Numbered from the stretch's first letter, positions 27,081-36,808 are shown. The stretch: 64,000 bases of DNA from Roseobacter sp. HKCCD6576-2 (GCF_013179285.1 NZ_WVNW01000001.1:744001-808000); one strand, 5' to 3'. The notes: generated from the letters alone by a model not told the origin. Made by a program: numbers and translations.

Positions 27081-27899
27081 ATGTGGCGCGCGCTGTTTCT
27101 CTCGGTCGCCTTGATCCTGCCGGTTGCTGTTCAAGCGCAGGATCGGGCAGAAACCCTTGCTGATATCCGGCAGGAATTGTCAGTTCTCTATGTTGAGTTG
27201 CAGCGTTTGCGCGGCGAATTGAACACAACCGGCGCACCGCTCGGCAGCGGCGGGGTCGGCGGCACGCTTCAGCGGGTCGATGCGATTGAGGCAGAGTTGC
27301 GCCGTTTGACGAGCCTGACCGAAGAGCTGCAGCTTCGGGTAGATCGTGTTGTGCGCGATGGCACCAACCGCGTCGGCGATTTGGAGTTCCGCCTCTGCGA
27401 GTTGGAAGAAGGCTGCGATATTGCCGATCTGGGAGACACGCCCAGCCTCGGCGGTGAAGAGCCCGTTGCCGGGCCGATCACACCGCCGGTTCAGGCGGGT
27501 GGCGGCGCAGCGTTGGCCGTGGGTGAGCAAACCGATTTTGATCGGGCCCAGGCCGCTTTGGACGCTGGCAGTTATTCCGAGGCGGCGGACCTCTTTACCG
27601 CGTTCACCCAAACCTATCCCGGTGGTCCGCTCAGTGCGGAGGCGCATTTCTTCCGTGGCGAGGCCGAAGCGGCGCAGGAAAACTGGAGTGCGGCGGCCCG
27701 CGCCTATCTCGACAGTTTCTCGGGCGCACCAGATGCGCCGCGTGCGCCGGAAAGCCTGACCAGATTGGGCACCAGCCTGGGTCAGTTGGGCCAAACCGAA
27801 GAGGCCTGTCTGACCCTGGCCGAGGTTGAATTGCGTTATCCCGGTAGTCCGGCGGTGCTCAACGCCCGCTCGGCCATGACCAATCTCGGCTGCTCTTGA
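27081..27899 (+). CDS. cpoB: Tol-Pal system coordinator CpoB (YbgF)
   Basis: This is a 272-residue periplasmic protein. A signal peptide (1-19, VQAQ) is followed by a coiled coil (about 25-95, heptads such as LSVLYVELQRLRGEL) that would trimerise. A Pro/Gly-rich linker and a C-terminal tetratricopeptide domain (about 150-270: FDRAQAALDAGSYSEAADLF, GEAEAAQENWSAAARAYL) complete it. In E. coli it coordinates PBP1B with Tol. Its stop overlaps the TTG start of tilS. Confidence 0.92.
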   Translation: MWRALFLSVALILPVAVQAQDRAETLADIRQELSVLYVELQRLRGELNTTGAPLGSGGVGGTLQRVDAIEAELRRLTSLTEELQLRVDRVVRDGTNRVGDLEFRLCELEEGCDIADLGDTPSLGGEEPVAGPITPPVQAGGGAALAVGEQTDFDRAQAALDAGSYSEAADLFTAFTQTYPGGPLSAEAHFFRGEAEAAQENWSAAARAYLDSFSGAPDAPRAPESLTRLGTSLGQLGQTEEACLTLAEVELRYPGSPAVLNARSAMTNLGCS

Positions 27900-29155
27900 G
27901 CTTAGAAGCCCGCTTCGCCGCGACGCTGTCACGTCTATCGGCGGGGCAGAAACCAGCGGCATTGGGTGTCGCGGTTTCTGGCGGCGGCGATTCTCTGGCG
28001 CTCCTAGCGTTGACGGTTGACTGGGCCCAAGCCCAAGGCGTCGAGGCTTCGAAGATTATTGCGATCACAGTTGACCACGGCCTTCGCGACGGCAGCGCGG
28101 AGGAGGCGGCTTGGGTTGCGGCGCGGGCGGCAGAACAAGGCGCCGCGCACGTCACATTGCCCTGGCAGTGGGACGGGCAGGGCAATCTGCAGGCGCAGGC
28201 GCGGGCCGCGCGGTATCGGTTGATCGCGGATTGGGTGGCGGATCATCACCCCGAGATGACGGTGCTGTTGGGCCATACGCGCGATGATCTGGCGGAAACC
28301 TTTCTGATGCGCTTGGCGCGCGGTTCTGGCGTGGATGGATTGGCAGCGATGGCGGAGACCGCTGAGATAGGCGGTATGCGCGTCCTCCGCCCACTTTTGG
28401 CGGAGCGCCGCCAGACCTTGCGGGATGAGCTGAGCGCGCGGCGGATGACCTGGCTGAACGACCCCTCCAATGAAGATCCGCAATTTGACCGGGTGCGGAT
28501 GCGTCAGGCGCTGGATGTGCTTGGGCCGTTGGGCCTGACCACCGACCGGCTCGCGGAAACCGCGCAACAGCTTGCTCGGGCCCGCAAAGCGCTTGAAGCG
28601 CGGACGGCGGAGGCCGCAGCTCGTCTGGCGACCGAGCCGTTGCCGGGCGTCATCATGTTTGACCGACCGGGTTTCGCCGCGACGGAACGCGAAACGCAAC
28701 TGCGCCTTATGGCTCATGGGTTGCAGTGCTTGGCCTCGGCCGCTTACCGCCCCCGCCTGAGCGCGTTGGAAAGCAGCTTGGATGGCGCGCAGATCGGCAA
28801 AGGCAGCACCCTTCACGGCGGGCAGATCACCGTGACGACCGACCATATCATCCTCTCCCGCGAATTGGTGGCCGTTGCCGCGCTTGAGTGCCCCGCCGAC
28901 GGGCAAGCGCTCTGGGACAATCGCTGGCAGATGCGCGGCACGCGGCTGCAGGGCTGCCATATCCGCGCTTTGGGGGCGGAGGGGGCCAGCCAAATCGACC
29001 GCCCAGAAGGGCTGCCCCATGCGGCTCTCACCTCCTATCCCGGCATATGGAGTGGCGAGACCTTGGTTGCCGCGCCAAATCTTTGGCACGCGGCGCTTTG
29101 CCAGCCGACCTATGCGCGACAGGCGCGCTTCCACCACACTATATTATCGCATTGA
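27896..29155 (+). CDS. tilS: tRNA(Ile)-lysidine synthetase
   Basis: This is a 419-residue enzyme that converts C34 of the AUA-decoding tRNA to lysidine using ATP and lysine. The PP-loop SGGGDSLALL lies near residues 24-33, and the N-type ATPase domain spans to about 200, with LGHTRDDLAETFLMRL near 124-139. The start is a TTG whose last two bases form the cpoB stop (TTGA), with no better ATG nearby. It is followed by a 90-bp gap and ftsH. Confidence 0.92.
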   Translation: MSLEARFAATLSRLSAGQKPAALGVAVSGGGDSLALLALTVDWAQAQGVEASKIIAITVDHGLRDGSAEEAAWVAARAAEQGAAHVTLPWQWDGQGNLQAQARAARYRLIADWVADHHPEMTVLLGHTRDDLAETFLMRLARGSGVDGLAAMAETAEIGGMRVLRPLLAERRQTLRDELSARRMTWLNDPSNEDPQFDRVRMRQALDVLGPLGLTTDRLAETAQQLARARKALEARTAEAAARLATEPLPGVIMFDRPGFAATERETQLRLMAHGLQCLASAAYRPRLSALESSLDGAQIGKGSTLHGGQITVTTDHIILSRELVAVAALECPADGQALWDNRWQMRGTRLQGCHIRALGAEGASQIDRPEGLPHAALTSYPGIWSGETLVAAPNLWHAALCQPTYARQARFHHTILSH

Positions 29156-29245
29156 AGTTGGCCCAGGCATGTCTATCTTACGGTTTGTGCCGGGCGCGGG
29201 CCTTTCCGCCCCCCTTGTGCCTGCGCTGATGTAAGGAGATATCAC

Positions 29246-31165
29246 TTGGGCAACGCGAGAAATATCGCTTTTTGGGTCATTCTATTTCTACTGATCCTTG
29301 CTCTGTTCAACCTATTCTCGGGCGGTCAGTCCAACGTCAACCAGCAGGGGGTCGCCTATTCCGACTTCATCCAGCAGGTTGAAAATGGCGGCGTGGTCTC
29401 GGTCACGATTGATGGCGAGAATGTGCAATTCACCACGGGCGACGGCACCTATTCCACGGTCCGCCCGGGCGATGATGATCTGACCAACACGCTTTTGGAG
29501 AATGACGTTCGGATTGAGGCGACGCCTCAGGAACAATCCGGCTTTCTCAGTGTGTTGTCCCTCTGGCTGCCGGTCCTGGTCCTGATCGGGATCTGGATTT
29601 TCTTCATGAACCGGATGCAGGGCGGTGGCCGCGGTGGGGCGATGGGTTTTGGCAAGTCGAAGGCCAAACTGCTCACCGAAAAATCCGGTCGCGTGACCTT
29701 TGACGATGTTGCCGGCATTGACGAAGCCAAGGAAGAGCTGGAAGAGATTGTGGAGTTCTTGAGGAATCCGCAGAAGTTCTCGCGGCTCGGCGGCAAAATC
29801 CCCAAGGGCGCGCTTTTGGTCGGCCCTCCGGGCACCGGTAAAACCCTCTTGGCGCGTGCGATTGCGGGCGAGGCGGGCGTACCGTTCTTCACCATTTCCG
29901 GGTCCGATTTCGTCGAAATGTTTGTCGGTGTTGGGGCCTCACGCGTTCGTGACATGTTCGAACAGGCGAAGAAAAACGCGCCTTGTATCGTTTTCATCGA
30001 CGAGATCGACGCTGTTGGTCGCCATCGCGGCGCAGGTTACGGCGGCGGCAATGACGAACGCGAACAGACCTTGAACCAGCTTCTGGTCGAGATGGACGGG
30101 TTTGAGGCCAATGAGGGTGTGATCATCCTGGCCGCGACCAACCGGCGCGACGTGTTGGACCCTGCGCTTCTGCGCCCGGGCCGGTTCGACCGTCAGGTGC
30201 AGGTTCCGAACCCCGACATCAAAGGCCGCGACAAAATCCTCGGCGTTCATGCGCGCAAAGTGCCGCTTGGGCCCGATGTGGACCTCCGCATCATCGCGCG
30301 GGGCACGCCTGGCTTCTCGGGCGCTGATTTGGCCAACCTGGTCAACGAGGCGGCTCTGATGGCCGCACGGGTTGGTCGTCGCTTCGTCACGATGGAAGAT
30401 TTCGAGAACGCCAAAGACAAGGTGATGATGGGCGCCGAACGCCGCTCGATGGTGATGACCGACGAGCAGAAGGAAAAGACCGCCTATCATGAGGCCGGCC
30501 ACGCGATTGTGGGCCTCAGCCTGCCGAAATGTGACCCGGTCTATAAGGCGACGATCATCCCGCGCGGTGGCGCTTTGGGCATGGTGGTCAGCCTGCCTGA
30601 GATTGACCGTCTGAACTGGCACAAGTCGGAATGTGAGCAGAAGCTCGCGATGACCATGGCAGGGAAAGCCGCCGAGATCATCAAGTACGGCGAAGAGAAT
30701 GTCTCTAACGGCCCGGCGGGTGACATCCAGCAGGCCAGCTCTCTGGCGCGCGCGATGGTTCTCCGATGGGGTATGTCGGACAAGGTCGGCAACATTGATT
30801 ACCAGCAAGCCCATGAAGGCTATATGGGCAATGGTGCGGGCGGCTTCTCGATCTCGTCGGAGACCAAGGAGTTGATCGAGCAGGAGGTCAAACGCCTGAT
30901 CGATGAAGGCTATGTCACAGCCAAACAAATCCTCGACGAGAAAACCGAGGAGTTTGAGCGTCTGGCGCAAGGCCTCTTGGAATATGAGACCCTGACCGGC
31001 GAAGAGATTCAGCGGGTGATCAAAGGCGAGCCGCCGCATACGGGCGATGACGATGATGCCAGTTCGGATGCCGGCAATGCGCCGTCGGTTACGGCCATTC
31101 CGAAGACCAAGCCGAAGGCCAAGCCAACAGGCGATGGCGGCTTGGAGCCAGAGCCCACGGCGTAA
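29246..31165 (+). CDS. ftsH: ATP-dependent zinc metalloprotease FtsH
   Basis: This is a 639-residue membrane-anchored AAA+ protease. Two N-terminal membrane helices lie at about 5-22 and 97-120, with a periplasmic domain between them. Walker A GPPGTGKT is near 193-200, Walker [10 protein letters not shown] near 250, and [17 protein letters not shown] near 305-318. The zinc site HEAGH is at about 415-419. The start is a TTG with a strong AAGGAG site. The C-terminal 40 residues are low-complexity (Asp-rich, then Pro/Lys). A strong terminator follows. Confidence 0.98.
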   Translation: MGNARNIAFWVILFLLILALFNLFSGGQSNVNQQGVAYSDFIQQVENGGVVSVTIDGENVQFTTGDGTYSTVRPGDDDLTNTLLENDVRIEATPQEQSGFLSVLSLWLPVLVLIGIWIFFMNRMQGGGRGGAMGFGKSKAKLLTEKSGRVTFDDVAGIDEAKEELEEIVEFLRNPQKFSRLGGKIPKGALLVGPPGTGKTLLARAIAGEAGVPFFTISGSDFVEMFVGVGASRVRDMFEQAKKNAPCIVFIDEIDAVGRHRGAGYGGGNDEREQTLNQLLVEMDGFEANEGVIILAATNRRDVLDPALLRPGRFDRQVQVPNPDIKGRDKILGVHARKVPLGPDVDLRIIARGTPGFSGADLANLVNEAALMAARVGRRFVTMEDFENAKDKVMMGAERRSMVMTDEQKEKTAYHEAGHAIVGLSLPKCDPVYKATIIPRGGALGMVVSLPEIDRLNWHKSECEQKLAMTMAGKAAEIIKYGEENVSNGPAGDIQQASSLARAMVLRWGMSDKVGNIDYQQAHEGYMGNGAGGFSISSETKELIEQEVKRLIDEGYVTAKQILDEKTEEFERLAQGLLEYETLTGEEIQRVIKGEPPHTGDDDDASSDAGNAPSVTAIPKTKPKAKPTGDGGLEPEPTA

Positions 31166-31184
31166 TAGCCACAACCCTCATGTG

Positions 31185-31214
31185 AAAAACCCGGCATTTC
31201 TGCCGGGTTTTTTT
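31185..31214 (+). terminator. Rho-independent terminator of ftsH
   Basis: AAAACCCGGCA (31186-31196) and TGCCGGGTTTT (31201-31211) form an 11-bp stem with a 4-nt loop and a run of seven Ts. It lies 20 bp after the ftsH stop. Confidence 0.9.
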
Positions 31215-31263
31215 GATATGCAACGCGATGTAACGCCATGAATAGGAGAGTGGAGAAGTTGCG

Positions 31264-31869
31264 ATGCCCGCCCTGATCCCAACAGAATTCACCGCCAAGA
31301 TCACCTGGCTCGGTCATAATGCTGACCGCGAGGCGGCCCTGGAAAGCAAGGCGTTGACCGCCATGCCGCTGACCTTCGCGGGATATGAGGTTGAGAGCCA
31401 CGCTGGTTTGACGCGTCCCTCCGACAGCCGCGTTCTGGCGCAATATGAGCGTGGCACGGAAATCCGGAATGTCCGGCAAGTGTCGATCCTTTCTGCGGAG
31501 GAGTTGGCCGCGATTGCGGTAGAAATGGGTGTGGAGCGCCTTCATCCCGCTTGGCTTGGCGCCTCCGTCGTGGTCGAGGGTATCCCGGATTTCACCCATA
31601 TCCCGCCATCCTCGCGCCTCCAAGGCGAGAACGGCACAACCCTCGTGGTGGATATGGAAAACCGGCCCTGTAGCTTACCCGCTAAGGTGATCGAGGCCCA
31701 TGAACCTGGCTTCGGAAAGGCGTTCAAACCGGCAGCTGTCAATCGGCGAGGTGTGACCGCTTGGGTCGAGCGGGAAGGCACGCTTCAGCTTGGCGAGACC
31801 CTGCGCTTACATGTGCCGGATCAGCCGGTCTGGCCACATCTCGACAAAGCGCGGGCGGCGGATCGATAA
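31264..31869 (+). CDS. MOSC domain-containing protein
   Basis: This is a 201-residue protein of the MOSC superfamily, related to the C-terminal domain of molybdenum cofactor sulfurases and to YiiM/MOSC reductive proteins. Supporting segments are TRPSDSRVLAQYERG near residues 50-64, IRNVRQVSILSAEEL near 68-82 and HPAWLGASVVVEGIPDF near 97-113. The basic RGVTAWVEREG is near the C-terminus. A conserved cysteine in RPCSLPAKVIE (about 137) is placed where the family has its reactive Cys. The molecular substrate is not known. An AGAGTGGAGAAG stretch serves as ribosome site. Confidence 0.82.
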   Translation: MPALIPTEFTAKITWLGHNADREAALESKALTAMPLTFAGYEVESHAGLTRPSDSRVLAQYERGTEIRNVRQVSILSAEELAAIAVEMGVERLHPAWLGASVVVEGIPDFTHIPPSSRLQGENGTTLVVDMENRPCSLPAKVIEAHEPGFGKAFKPAAVNRRGVTAWVEREGTLQLGETLRLHVPDQPVWPHLDKARAADR

Positions 31870-31871
31870 GA

Positions 31872-31952
31872 TCAGGCCATGAGCGCCACGAGGAGGCCCA
31901 AAACCAGACCCGCGACGAAGCCACCTTGCATCAAGATCATCGGTGCTGACAT
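31872..31952 (-). CDS. Candidate 26-residue hydrophobic peptide
   Basis: A 27-codon frame on the minus strand reads M-S-A-P-M-I-L-M-Q-G-G-F, then an uninterrupted hydrophobic stretch rich in Val, Leu and Gly (VAGLVLGLLVALMA) and a TGA stop. A GAGGGAGAA ribosome site precedes the ATG with normal spacing. It would form one membrane helix. It lies 2 bp from the end of the MOSC gene, convergent with it, in the 366-bp gap before fhs. No homologue is recognised. Chance cannot be excluded for so short a frame. Confidence 0.45.
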   Translation of the reverse strand: MSAPMILMQGGFVAGLVLGLLVALMA

Positions 31953-32235
31953 CACATTTCTCCCTCATTCGCTATGGGTAAGACCGTCCGGTGCGAGAAA
32001 TGGTTCAAAGAAAGCTTGAGGGAGGTCCAACGCGCTGTGATGCATGTGCCATTACAATTTGTTGCGATTGGACTCATGGGCCATAAGGCCAAGGAAGACA
32101 GGCCCGAAGCGCCACCGTTTCGGGAATCTGACGGCGCGAAGGTCGGAAATGTCGGAAATGCCCCTGTTCATGTGATCCATAGACGCTATAGGCGAAGGAG
32201 ACATCACCCAAAGACCGTGACGGGGACCACTCAAA
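31953..32235 (+). promoter_or_regulatory. fhs upstream region with structured-leader candidate
   Basis: These 283 bp contain no convincing gene on the plus strand. The distal half includes a GGCC-ATAA-GGCC hairpin (32079-32090). It also has interleaved complementary segments, CCCGAA/TTCGGG (32103-32108 with 32119-32124) and GCGCC/GGCGC (32109-32113 with 32133-32137). A tandem 9-bp direct repeat GTCGGAAAT lies at 32142-32159. A GAAGGAG site lies near 32190, but the ATG used for fhs is at 32236. Confidence 0.35.
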
Positions 32236-33912
32236 ATGGCTTTCAAAACTGACATCGAAATCGCACGCGAAGCGAAGAAACGTCCGATCCAGGAGATTGG
32301 CGAGAAACTGGGCATCCCGTCCGATGATCTGCTGCCCTATGGCCATGACAAAGCGAAACTCAGCCAAGACTTTATCGATGGTGTGCAGGGTCGCGAAAAC
32401 GGCAAGCTGATCTTGGTGACCGCGATCAACCCGACCCCGGCAGGGGAGGGTAAGACGACCACGACTGTGGGCCTTGGCGACGGCCTGAACCGGATCGGCA
32501 AGAAAGCCGCGATCTGTATCCGTGAGGCCTCGCTCGGGCCCTGCTTCGGGATGAAAGGTGGGGCCGCAGGGGGTGGCTATGCTCAGGTCGTTCCGATGGA
32601 AGAGATGAACCTGCACTTCACGGGTGATTTTCATGCGATCACGTCGGCGCATAACCTGCTCTCAGCGATGATCGACAACCACATCTATTGGGGCAATGCG
32701 CTGGAGATTGATGAGCGCCGGGTCACGTGGCGTCGCGTCATGGATATGAATGACCGGGCGCTTCGCGATACCGTGACATCCCTGGGCGGCGTGGCCAATG
32801 GTTTCCCGCGTCAAACCGGGTTTGACATCACCGTGGCGTCGGAAGTCATGGCGATCCTGTGCCTCGCCACCGGTCTGGAAGACTTGCAGAAACGCCTTGG
32901 CGATATCATCGTGGCCTATACCCGCGAGCGGAAGCCAATCTATGCGCGCGATATCAAAGCCGATGGCGCGATGACGGTACTGCTCAAAGATGCGATGCAG
33001 CCGAACCTGGTGCAGACCTTGGAGAACAACCCCGCCTTTGTGCATGGCGGGCCATTTGCCAATATCGCCCATGGCTGTAACTCCGTCATCGCAACGACGA
33101 CGGCGCTCAAAATCGCCGATTATGTCGTGACCGAAGCTGGCTTTGGCGCCGATCTGGGTGCCGAGAAATTCATGAACATCAAATGCCGGAAAGCGGGCAT
33201 TGCGCCGGATGCGGTGGTGCTGGTGGCCACTGTTCGGGCGATGAAGATGAATGGCGGCGTGGCGAAGGCCGATCTTGGTGCTGAGAATGTGGAGGCGGTT
33301 GAGGCTGGCTGCGCGAACCTCGGTCGTCATATCGGCAATGTGAAAAGTTTCGGTGTGCCCGTCGTGGTCGCGATCAACCATTTCGCCGGTGATACCGAGG
33401 CCGAAGTGGCCGCCGTGCAGGCTTATGTGGAGACGCAAGGCTCTGAGGCTGTGCTGTGCAAACACTGGGCCGATGGTTCCGCCGGAACCGAAGACCTGGC
33501 CCATAAGGTGGTGGAACTGGCCGAAAGCGGGGCGTCGCAATTCGCCCCCCTCTATCGCGATGAGATGCCGCTGTTCGAGAAGATCGAGACCATCGCCAAG
33601 CGGATTTATCGCGCCGATGAGGTGCTGGCCGATAAGAAGATCCGGGATCAGCTGAAAGCCTGGGAAGACGCAGGCTATGGCGATCTGCCGGTCTGCATGG
33701 CGAAGACGCAATATAGCTTCTCCACCGACCCCAATCTGCGCGGTGCGCCTACGGGCCATTCGGTGCCGGTGCGTGAAGTGCGGTTGAGCGCCGGTGCGGG
33801 CTTCATCGTCGCGATCTGCGGCGAGATCATGACCATGCCGGGTCTGCCACGTGTGCCCTCGGCTGAGCAGATCATGCTGAACGATATGGGCAATATCGAG
33901 GGGCTGTTCTGA
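32236..33912 (+). CDS. fhs: Formate--tetrahydrofolate ligase
   Basis: This is a 558-residue enzyme that makes 10-formyl-THF from formate, ATP and THF. The ATP-binding loop [10 protein letters not shown] is at residues 66-75, followed by [19 protein letters not shown] near 96-114 and the [13 protein letters not shown] segment near 330. The length fits the monofunctional family. folD follows after one base, so formate assimilation and the C1-folate interconversions are encoded together. In marine Rhodobacterales this pair serves oxidation or use of methyl-group carbon; that role is inference here. Confidence 0.97.
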   Translation: MAFKTDIEIAREAKKRPIQEIGEKLGIPSDDLLPYGHDKAKLSQDFIDGVQGRENGKLILVTAINPTPAGEGKTTTTVGLGDGLNRIGKKAAICIREASLGPCFGMKGGAAGGGYAQVVPMEEMNLHFTGDFHAITSAHNLLSAMIDNHIYWGNALEIDERRVTWRRVMDMNDRALRDTVTSLGGVANGFPRQTGFDITVASEVMAILCLATGLEDLQKRLGDIIVAYTRERKPIYARDIKADGAMTVLLKDAMQPNLVQTLENNPAFVHGGPFANIAHGCNSVIATTTALKIADYVVTEAGFGADLGAEKFMNIKCRKAGIAPDAVVLVATVRAMKMNGGVAKADLGAENVEAVEAGCANLGRHIGNVKSFGVPVVVAINHFAGDTEAEVAAVQAYVETQGSEAVLCKHWADGSAGTEDLAHKVVELAESGASQFAPLYRDEMPLFEKIETIAKRIYRADEVLADKKIRDQLKAWEDAGYGDLPVCMAKTQYSFSTDPNLRGAPTGHSVPVREVRLSAGAGFIVAICGEIMTMPGLPRVPSAEQIMLNDMGNIEGLF

Positions 33913-33913
33913 G

Positions 33914-34813
33914 ATGAGCGCGACGATTATCGACGGAAAGGCCTTTGCCGCGAATGTCCGCGCCCAAGTTGCGGAGCATGTCGCGGGCCTGAAATCCGAC
34001 CATGGCCTGACCCCTGGTCTGGCCGTGGTTCTGGTGGGCGAGGATCCGGCCAGCCAGGTCTATGTGCACCACAAACACAAGCAGACCGTCGAAGTCGGTA
34101 TGGCCTCGTTTGAGCACAAGCTGCCCGCCGATACGTCCGAGGCCGATTTGTTTGCCCTGATCGACCAGCTGAATGCCGACCCTTCGGTGCACGGCGTGTT
34201 GTGCCAGTTCCCGGTGCCCGATCATCTGGATGAGCGGCGCACAGTGGCGCGGATCGACCCGTCCAAGGATGTCGACGGGTTGAGCGTGACCAATGCCGGG
34301 CGGCTCTCCACCGGGGAAGACGCGCTGGTCAGCTGCACGCCTTTGGGGTGCCTGATGCTGCTGCGTGATCAGATTGGCGATATGACGGGGCTGAATGCCG
34401 TGGTGGTGGGGCGCTCGAACCTATTCGGCAAACCGATGGCGCAGCTTTTGCTGCGCGAGAATTGCACCGTCACCATCGCGCATTCCCGCACCAAGGACCT
34501 GGCCGAGGTCTGTCGCGGTGCCGATATCCTGGTGGCGGCGGTCGGCCGCGCGGAAATGGTCAAGGGCGATTGGGTGAAGCCCGGCGCCACAGTGATTGAT
34601 GTCGGCATCACCCGGGTGCCGCACCCTGAGAAGCCCGGCAAGACACGGCTGATCGGAGATGTGGAGTTCGCGTCAGCAGCAGAAGTTGCCGGAGCGATCA
34701 CGCCGGTTCCCGGCGGCGTCGGGCCGATGACCATCGCTTGCCTGCTGGCCAACACACTCACGGCGTGTTGCCGCGCCAATGGGTTACCGGAACCCGAAGG
34801 CTTGACTGCTTAA
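33914..34813 (+). CDS. folD: Bifunctional methylenetetrahydrofolate dehydrogenase/methenyltetrahydrofolate cyclohydrolase
   Basis: This is a 299-residue NADP-dependent enzyme that interconverts 5,10-methylene-THF, methenyl-THF and 10-formyl-THF. The catalytic [13 protein letters not shown] (Tyr and Lys near residues 52-56) is visible. So are the substrate segment PLPDHL-like [11 protein letters not shown] and the conserved DPSKDVDG near 115-122. The nucleotide-binding [15 protein letters not shown] lies near 165-179 and the C-terminal [10 protein letters not shown] near 259-268. Coupled to fhs with a 1-bp gap. A 35-bp gap separates it from the convergent thioesterase. Confidence 0.98.
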   Translation: MSATIIDGKAFAANVRAQVAEHVAGLKSDHGLTPGLAVVLVGEDPASQVYVHHKHKQTVEVGMASFEHKLPADTSEADLFALIDQLNADPSVHGVLCQFPVPDHLDERRTVARIDPSKDVDGLSVTNAGRLSTGEDALVSCTPLGCLMLLRDQIGDMTGLNAVVVGRSNLFGKPMAQLLLRENCTVTIAHSRTKDLAEVCRGADILVAAVGRAEMVKGDWVKPGATVIDVGITRVPHPEKPGKTRLIGDVEFASAAEVAGAITPVPGGVGPMTIACLLANTLTACCRANGLPEPEGLTA

Positions 34814-34848
34814 ACCTCGGGCCTGGGGCTCGGGCGGAGACCAGCGCT

Positions 34849-35265
34849 TCAGACCGGGATCATCGTGCCCTGCAAAAGTGCGATGTCGCGGCGGCTGCCA
34901 TCGGCACGTTCCACCTCGACCGTTGCCCGAGTGATGAGCAGGCGACGCCCGGGTTTCACCACTTCGCCATGCGCCCAAAGCCGCACCCCGTCGCCGGGTG
35001 CGATGAGGTTGATCTTCATTTCCACGGTCAAAACCTCGGCATCCGGCTCCATTTGGGTCAGCGCGGCATAGCCCGATGCGCTGTCGCCAATCGCGAAAGT
35101 GAGGCCCGCATGGGCAAACCCGTGCTGCTGATTGCTGGCTTCCGTGATGGGCGCGGAGATTGTCACACGCCCTTCGGACACATGCTCTAACCGCGCGTCC
35201 AAGCTCCGCATAAGGCCTTGGCTGGCAAAGCTCTTGGCAATGCGATTTTCGACGTCGTCCATCAA
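34849..35265 (-). CDS. PaaI family hotdog thioesterase
   Basis: This is a 138-residue acyl-CoA thioesterase-like protein with the hotdog core QQHGFAHAGLTFAIGDSASGYAAL near residues 46-69. That segment includes the HGG-like HAG and the Asp that acts in catalysis in PaaI. It continues with VEMKINLIAPG and TRATVEVERADG. The substrate is unknown. It is divergent from the LytTR regulator gene across a 110-bp gap that holds a CtrA-like site. Confidence 0.85.
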   Translation of the reverse strand: MMDDVENRIAKSFASQGLMRSLDARLEHVSEGRVTISAPITEASNQQHGFAHAGLTFAIGDSASGYAALTQMEPDAEVLTVEMKINLIAPGDGVRLWAHGEVVKPGRRLLITRATVEVERADGSRRDIALLQGTMIPV

Positions 35266-35320
35266 TTATGCATCTTTCTATCCTAAAGGCCTACACACCC
35301 CCGAAACTTTCCTTATCATG

Positions 35321-35330
35321 TTAACCATTA
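35321..35330 (+). promoter_or_regulatory. CtrA-like binding site upstream of the LytTR regulator
   Basis: TTAACCATTA contains the alternative CtrA half-site TTAACCAT and matches the first ten bases of TTAACCATTAAC, a motif common in Rhodobacterales CtrA targets. It lies 46 bp upstream of the LytTR gene start, in the shared divergent promoter with the thioesterase. Confidence 0.4.
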
Positions 35331-35375
35331 GCGGAGCAAAGAAACCGCAATTGTTTGTGTAACGAGCTGGGACAA

Positions 35376-36149
35376 ATGCAGACCAAATTATCTGATCTGC
35401 GCTTTAGGATGATTCGGATAATCGGGTCGCCTGCGTTTTCTTCATTTGTGGCCATGACTGTCTTGGCCACACTTGTTGGGCCATTCGGCACGTATCTCTC
35501 AATGTCATTGCCTGAACGGGCAATCTATTGGGGCATTATGATTGGCGTGTCGGTGTTTTTATCTTTTTGGGTCAGATGCTTGACTTCCAGGGTTGTCGGG
35601 GGCGACCCTTTCTTAATTGATATGGTCACAAGCGGTGTTGTCGCGCTGATGCTTGGGCCAATGATCTGGTTCTATAACCACTTTCTCTACAATTTGCCTC
35701 GCGCAGATCTGCCAAGTCTTGGGAAGCATGTTCTTGTTGTTTTTGCGGTTTGCATGATCGTGGTTTTGATCCGAGTTTACCTTCAATCCGAACCAGTCGA
35801 CGCGGAAATTTTATCGCCCCCGCCCGAAGTGCCGGATGTCGTTTTTTTGCGGCGTTTGCCAGATGAATTGGGCAAGGATTTGGTGCATGTTTCTGCGGAT
35901 GGTCACTATCTCGATGTTGCCACCCATCTCGGGCAGGAGCGCATTCTGATGCGCTTCTCCGATGCCTTGGCTGAGTTGGATGGGTATGAGGGCGTCCGTG
36001 TCCACAGGTCTCATTGGGTGGCTTTGGATGCGATTGTGGCGGTGGAGCAAACGGGCCGACGCGTCTTTGTCATTCTGTCCGATGGACACCGGGTCCCGGT
36101 GAGCCAAGCCCATCAGCCCGCGCTGACCGAACATGGGTTTCAGGTCTAA
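35376..36149 (+). CDS. Membrane-anchored LytTR-type transcriptional regulator
   Basis: This is a 257-residue protein. About four membrane helices fill residues 15-135 (segments at roughly 17-40, 46-66, 82-105 and 115-135). A Pro-rich linker (LSPPPEVPD) and a C-terminal LytTR DNA-binding domain (about 160-255) follow. The domain shows LVHVSADGHYLDVAT, VRVHRSHWVALDAI and RRVFVILSDGHRVPVS. Activation by membrane signals is inferred from the architecture. No histidine kinase is adjacent. The ATG at 35376 is preferred over an in-frame TTG at 35355. It overlaps the pdeM stop by 4 bp. Confidence 0.85.
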   Translation: MQTKLSDLRFRMIRIIGSPAFSSFVAMTVLATLVGPFGTYLSMSLPERAIYWGIMIGVSVFLSFWVRCLTSRVVGGDPFLIDMVTSGVVALMLGPMIWFYNHFLYNLPRADLPSLGKHVLVVFAVCMIVVLIRVYLQSEPVDAEILSPPPEVPDVVFLRRLPDELGKDLVHVSADGHYLDVATHLGQERILMRFSDALAELDGYEGVRVHRSHWVALDAIVAVEQTGRRVFVILSDGHRVPVSQAHQPALTEHGFQV

Positions 36150-36808
36150 CGCGGCATTGCCACGCGGAGCGGTGGTGTGGTCAGCAAGATGGCATGCGCC
36201 TCGGGCTGCATCAGGGCCGTCAAGGCACTGTCATCGCTGTGAAGGCCGCCGGTATATGTGCCATAGGCGGGCATGATCACCCGCTGATCATCAACCAAGA
36301 AACAAGGGCGCGTGACACGCCGCGCGCGGGTCGGAAGCTTCGCTTTGGGGTGGTAATGCCCAGAGATTTCGCCGTCTTGCCCAGCCTCAGCAATATGGCG
36401 GAACTGAAGGGGTCCGTGCCGGTAATGCGCAAGGTGACTGCCGCCGAGGTCGACAGGTCCGGCATCGTGATTGCCCTCAATCCAGATCCAGCGTCGCCTC
36501 GCCATCAGCTTCGTCAACCAGGTGACCATCTCGCTATGTAGAGCGTCGGCTGCGGCCAAATCGTCGAAACTGTCGCCGAGGCAGATTACCGTTTCGGCTG
36601 TCGTGGTCGCCAAATCGGCTTCAAGGCGCATCAGGGTATCCTGGACCTCGTAAGGCGGCAACATCGGCCCGCCGCGACGGGCCATCCGTTCGGACTTACC
36701 CAAATGCAGATCTGAGACACAGAGAATGCGGGCCGCAGGCCACCAAAGCGCCCCGGATGAAAGGGCCATCAGCCGCTCGTCGGCAAAGGTAAACTCCAGT
36801 TCGTTCAT
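36146..36808 (-). CDS. pdeM: Ligase-associated DNA damage response endonuclease PdeM
   Basis: This is a 220-residue calcineurin-like metallophosphoesterase. Metal-binding motifs in order are CVSDLHLGK (about 30-38), LGDSFDDL (about 77-84), EGNHD (about 107-111) and GHYHPKAK (about 150-157). PdeM belongs to a cluster of an exonuclease, an ATP-dependent DNA ligase, a DEXH helicase and this nuclease. Here only the helicase is upstream, 57 bp away. The start ending at 36808 gives MNELEF. An in-frame ATG ending at 36844 is also possible. Confidence 0.9.
   Translation of the reverse strand: MNELEFTFADERLMALSSGALWWPAARILCVSDLHLGKSERMARRGGPMLPPYEVQDTLMRLEADLATTTAETVICLGDSFDDLAAADALHSEMVTWLTKLMARRRWIWIEGNHDAGPVDLGGSHLAHYRHGPLQFRHIAEAGQDGEISGHYHPKAKLPTRARRVTRPCFLVDDQRVIMPAYGTYTGGLHSDDSALTALMQPEAHAILLTTPPLRVAMPR

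Noticed and set aside
31953-32235. THF (folate) riboswitch upstream of fhs
   Set aside because: I looked for the conserved cores of THF-I and THF-II RNAs and saw none. The structure that is present is reported as unassigned.
31974-32252. 92-codon plus-strand frame before fhs
   Set aside because: It runs into the fhs start in another frame, has a basic, low-complexity C-terminus (repeated Arg and His) and lacks a ribosome site. The DNA is better explained as leader.
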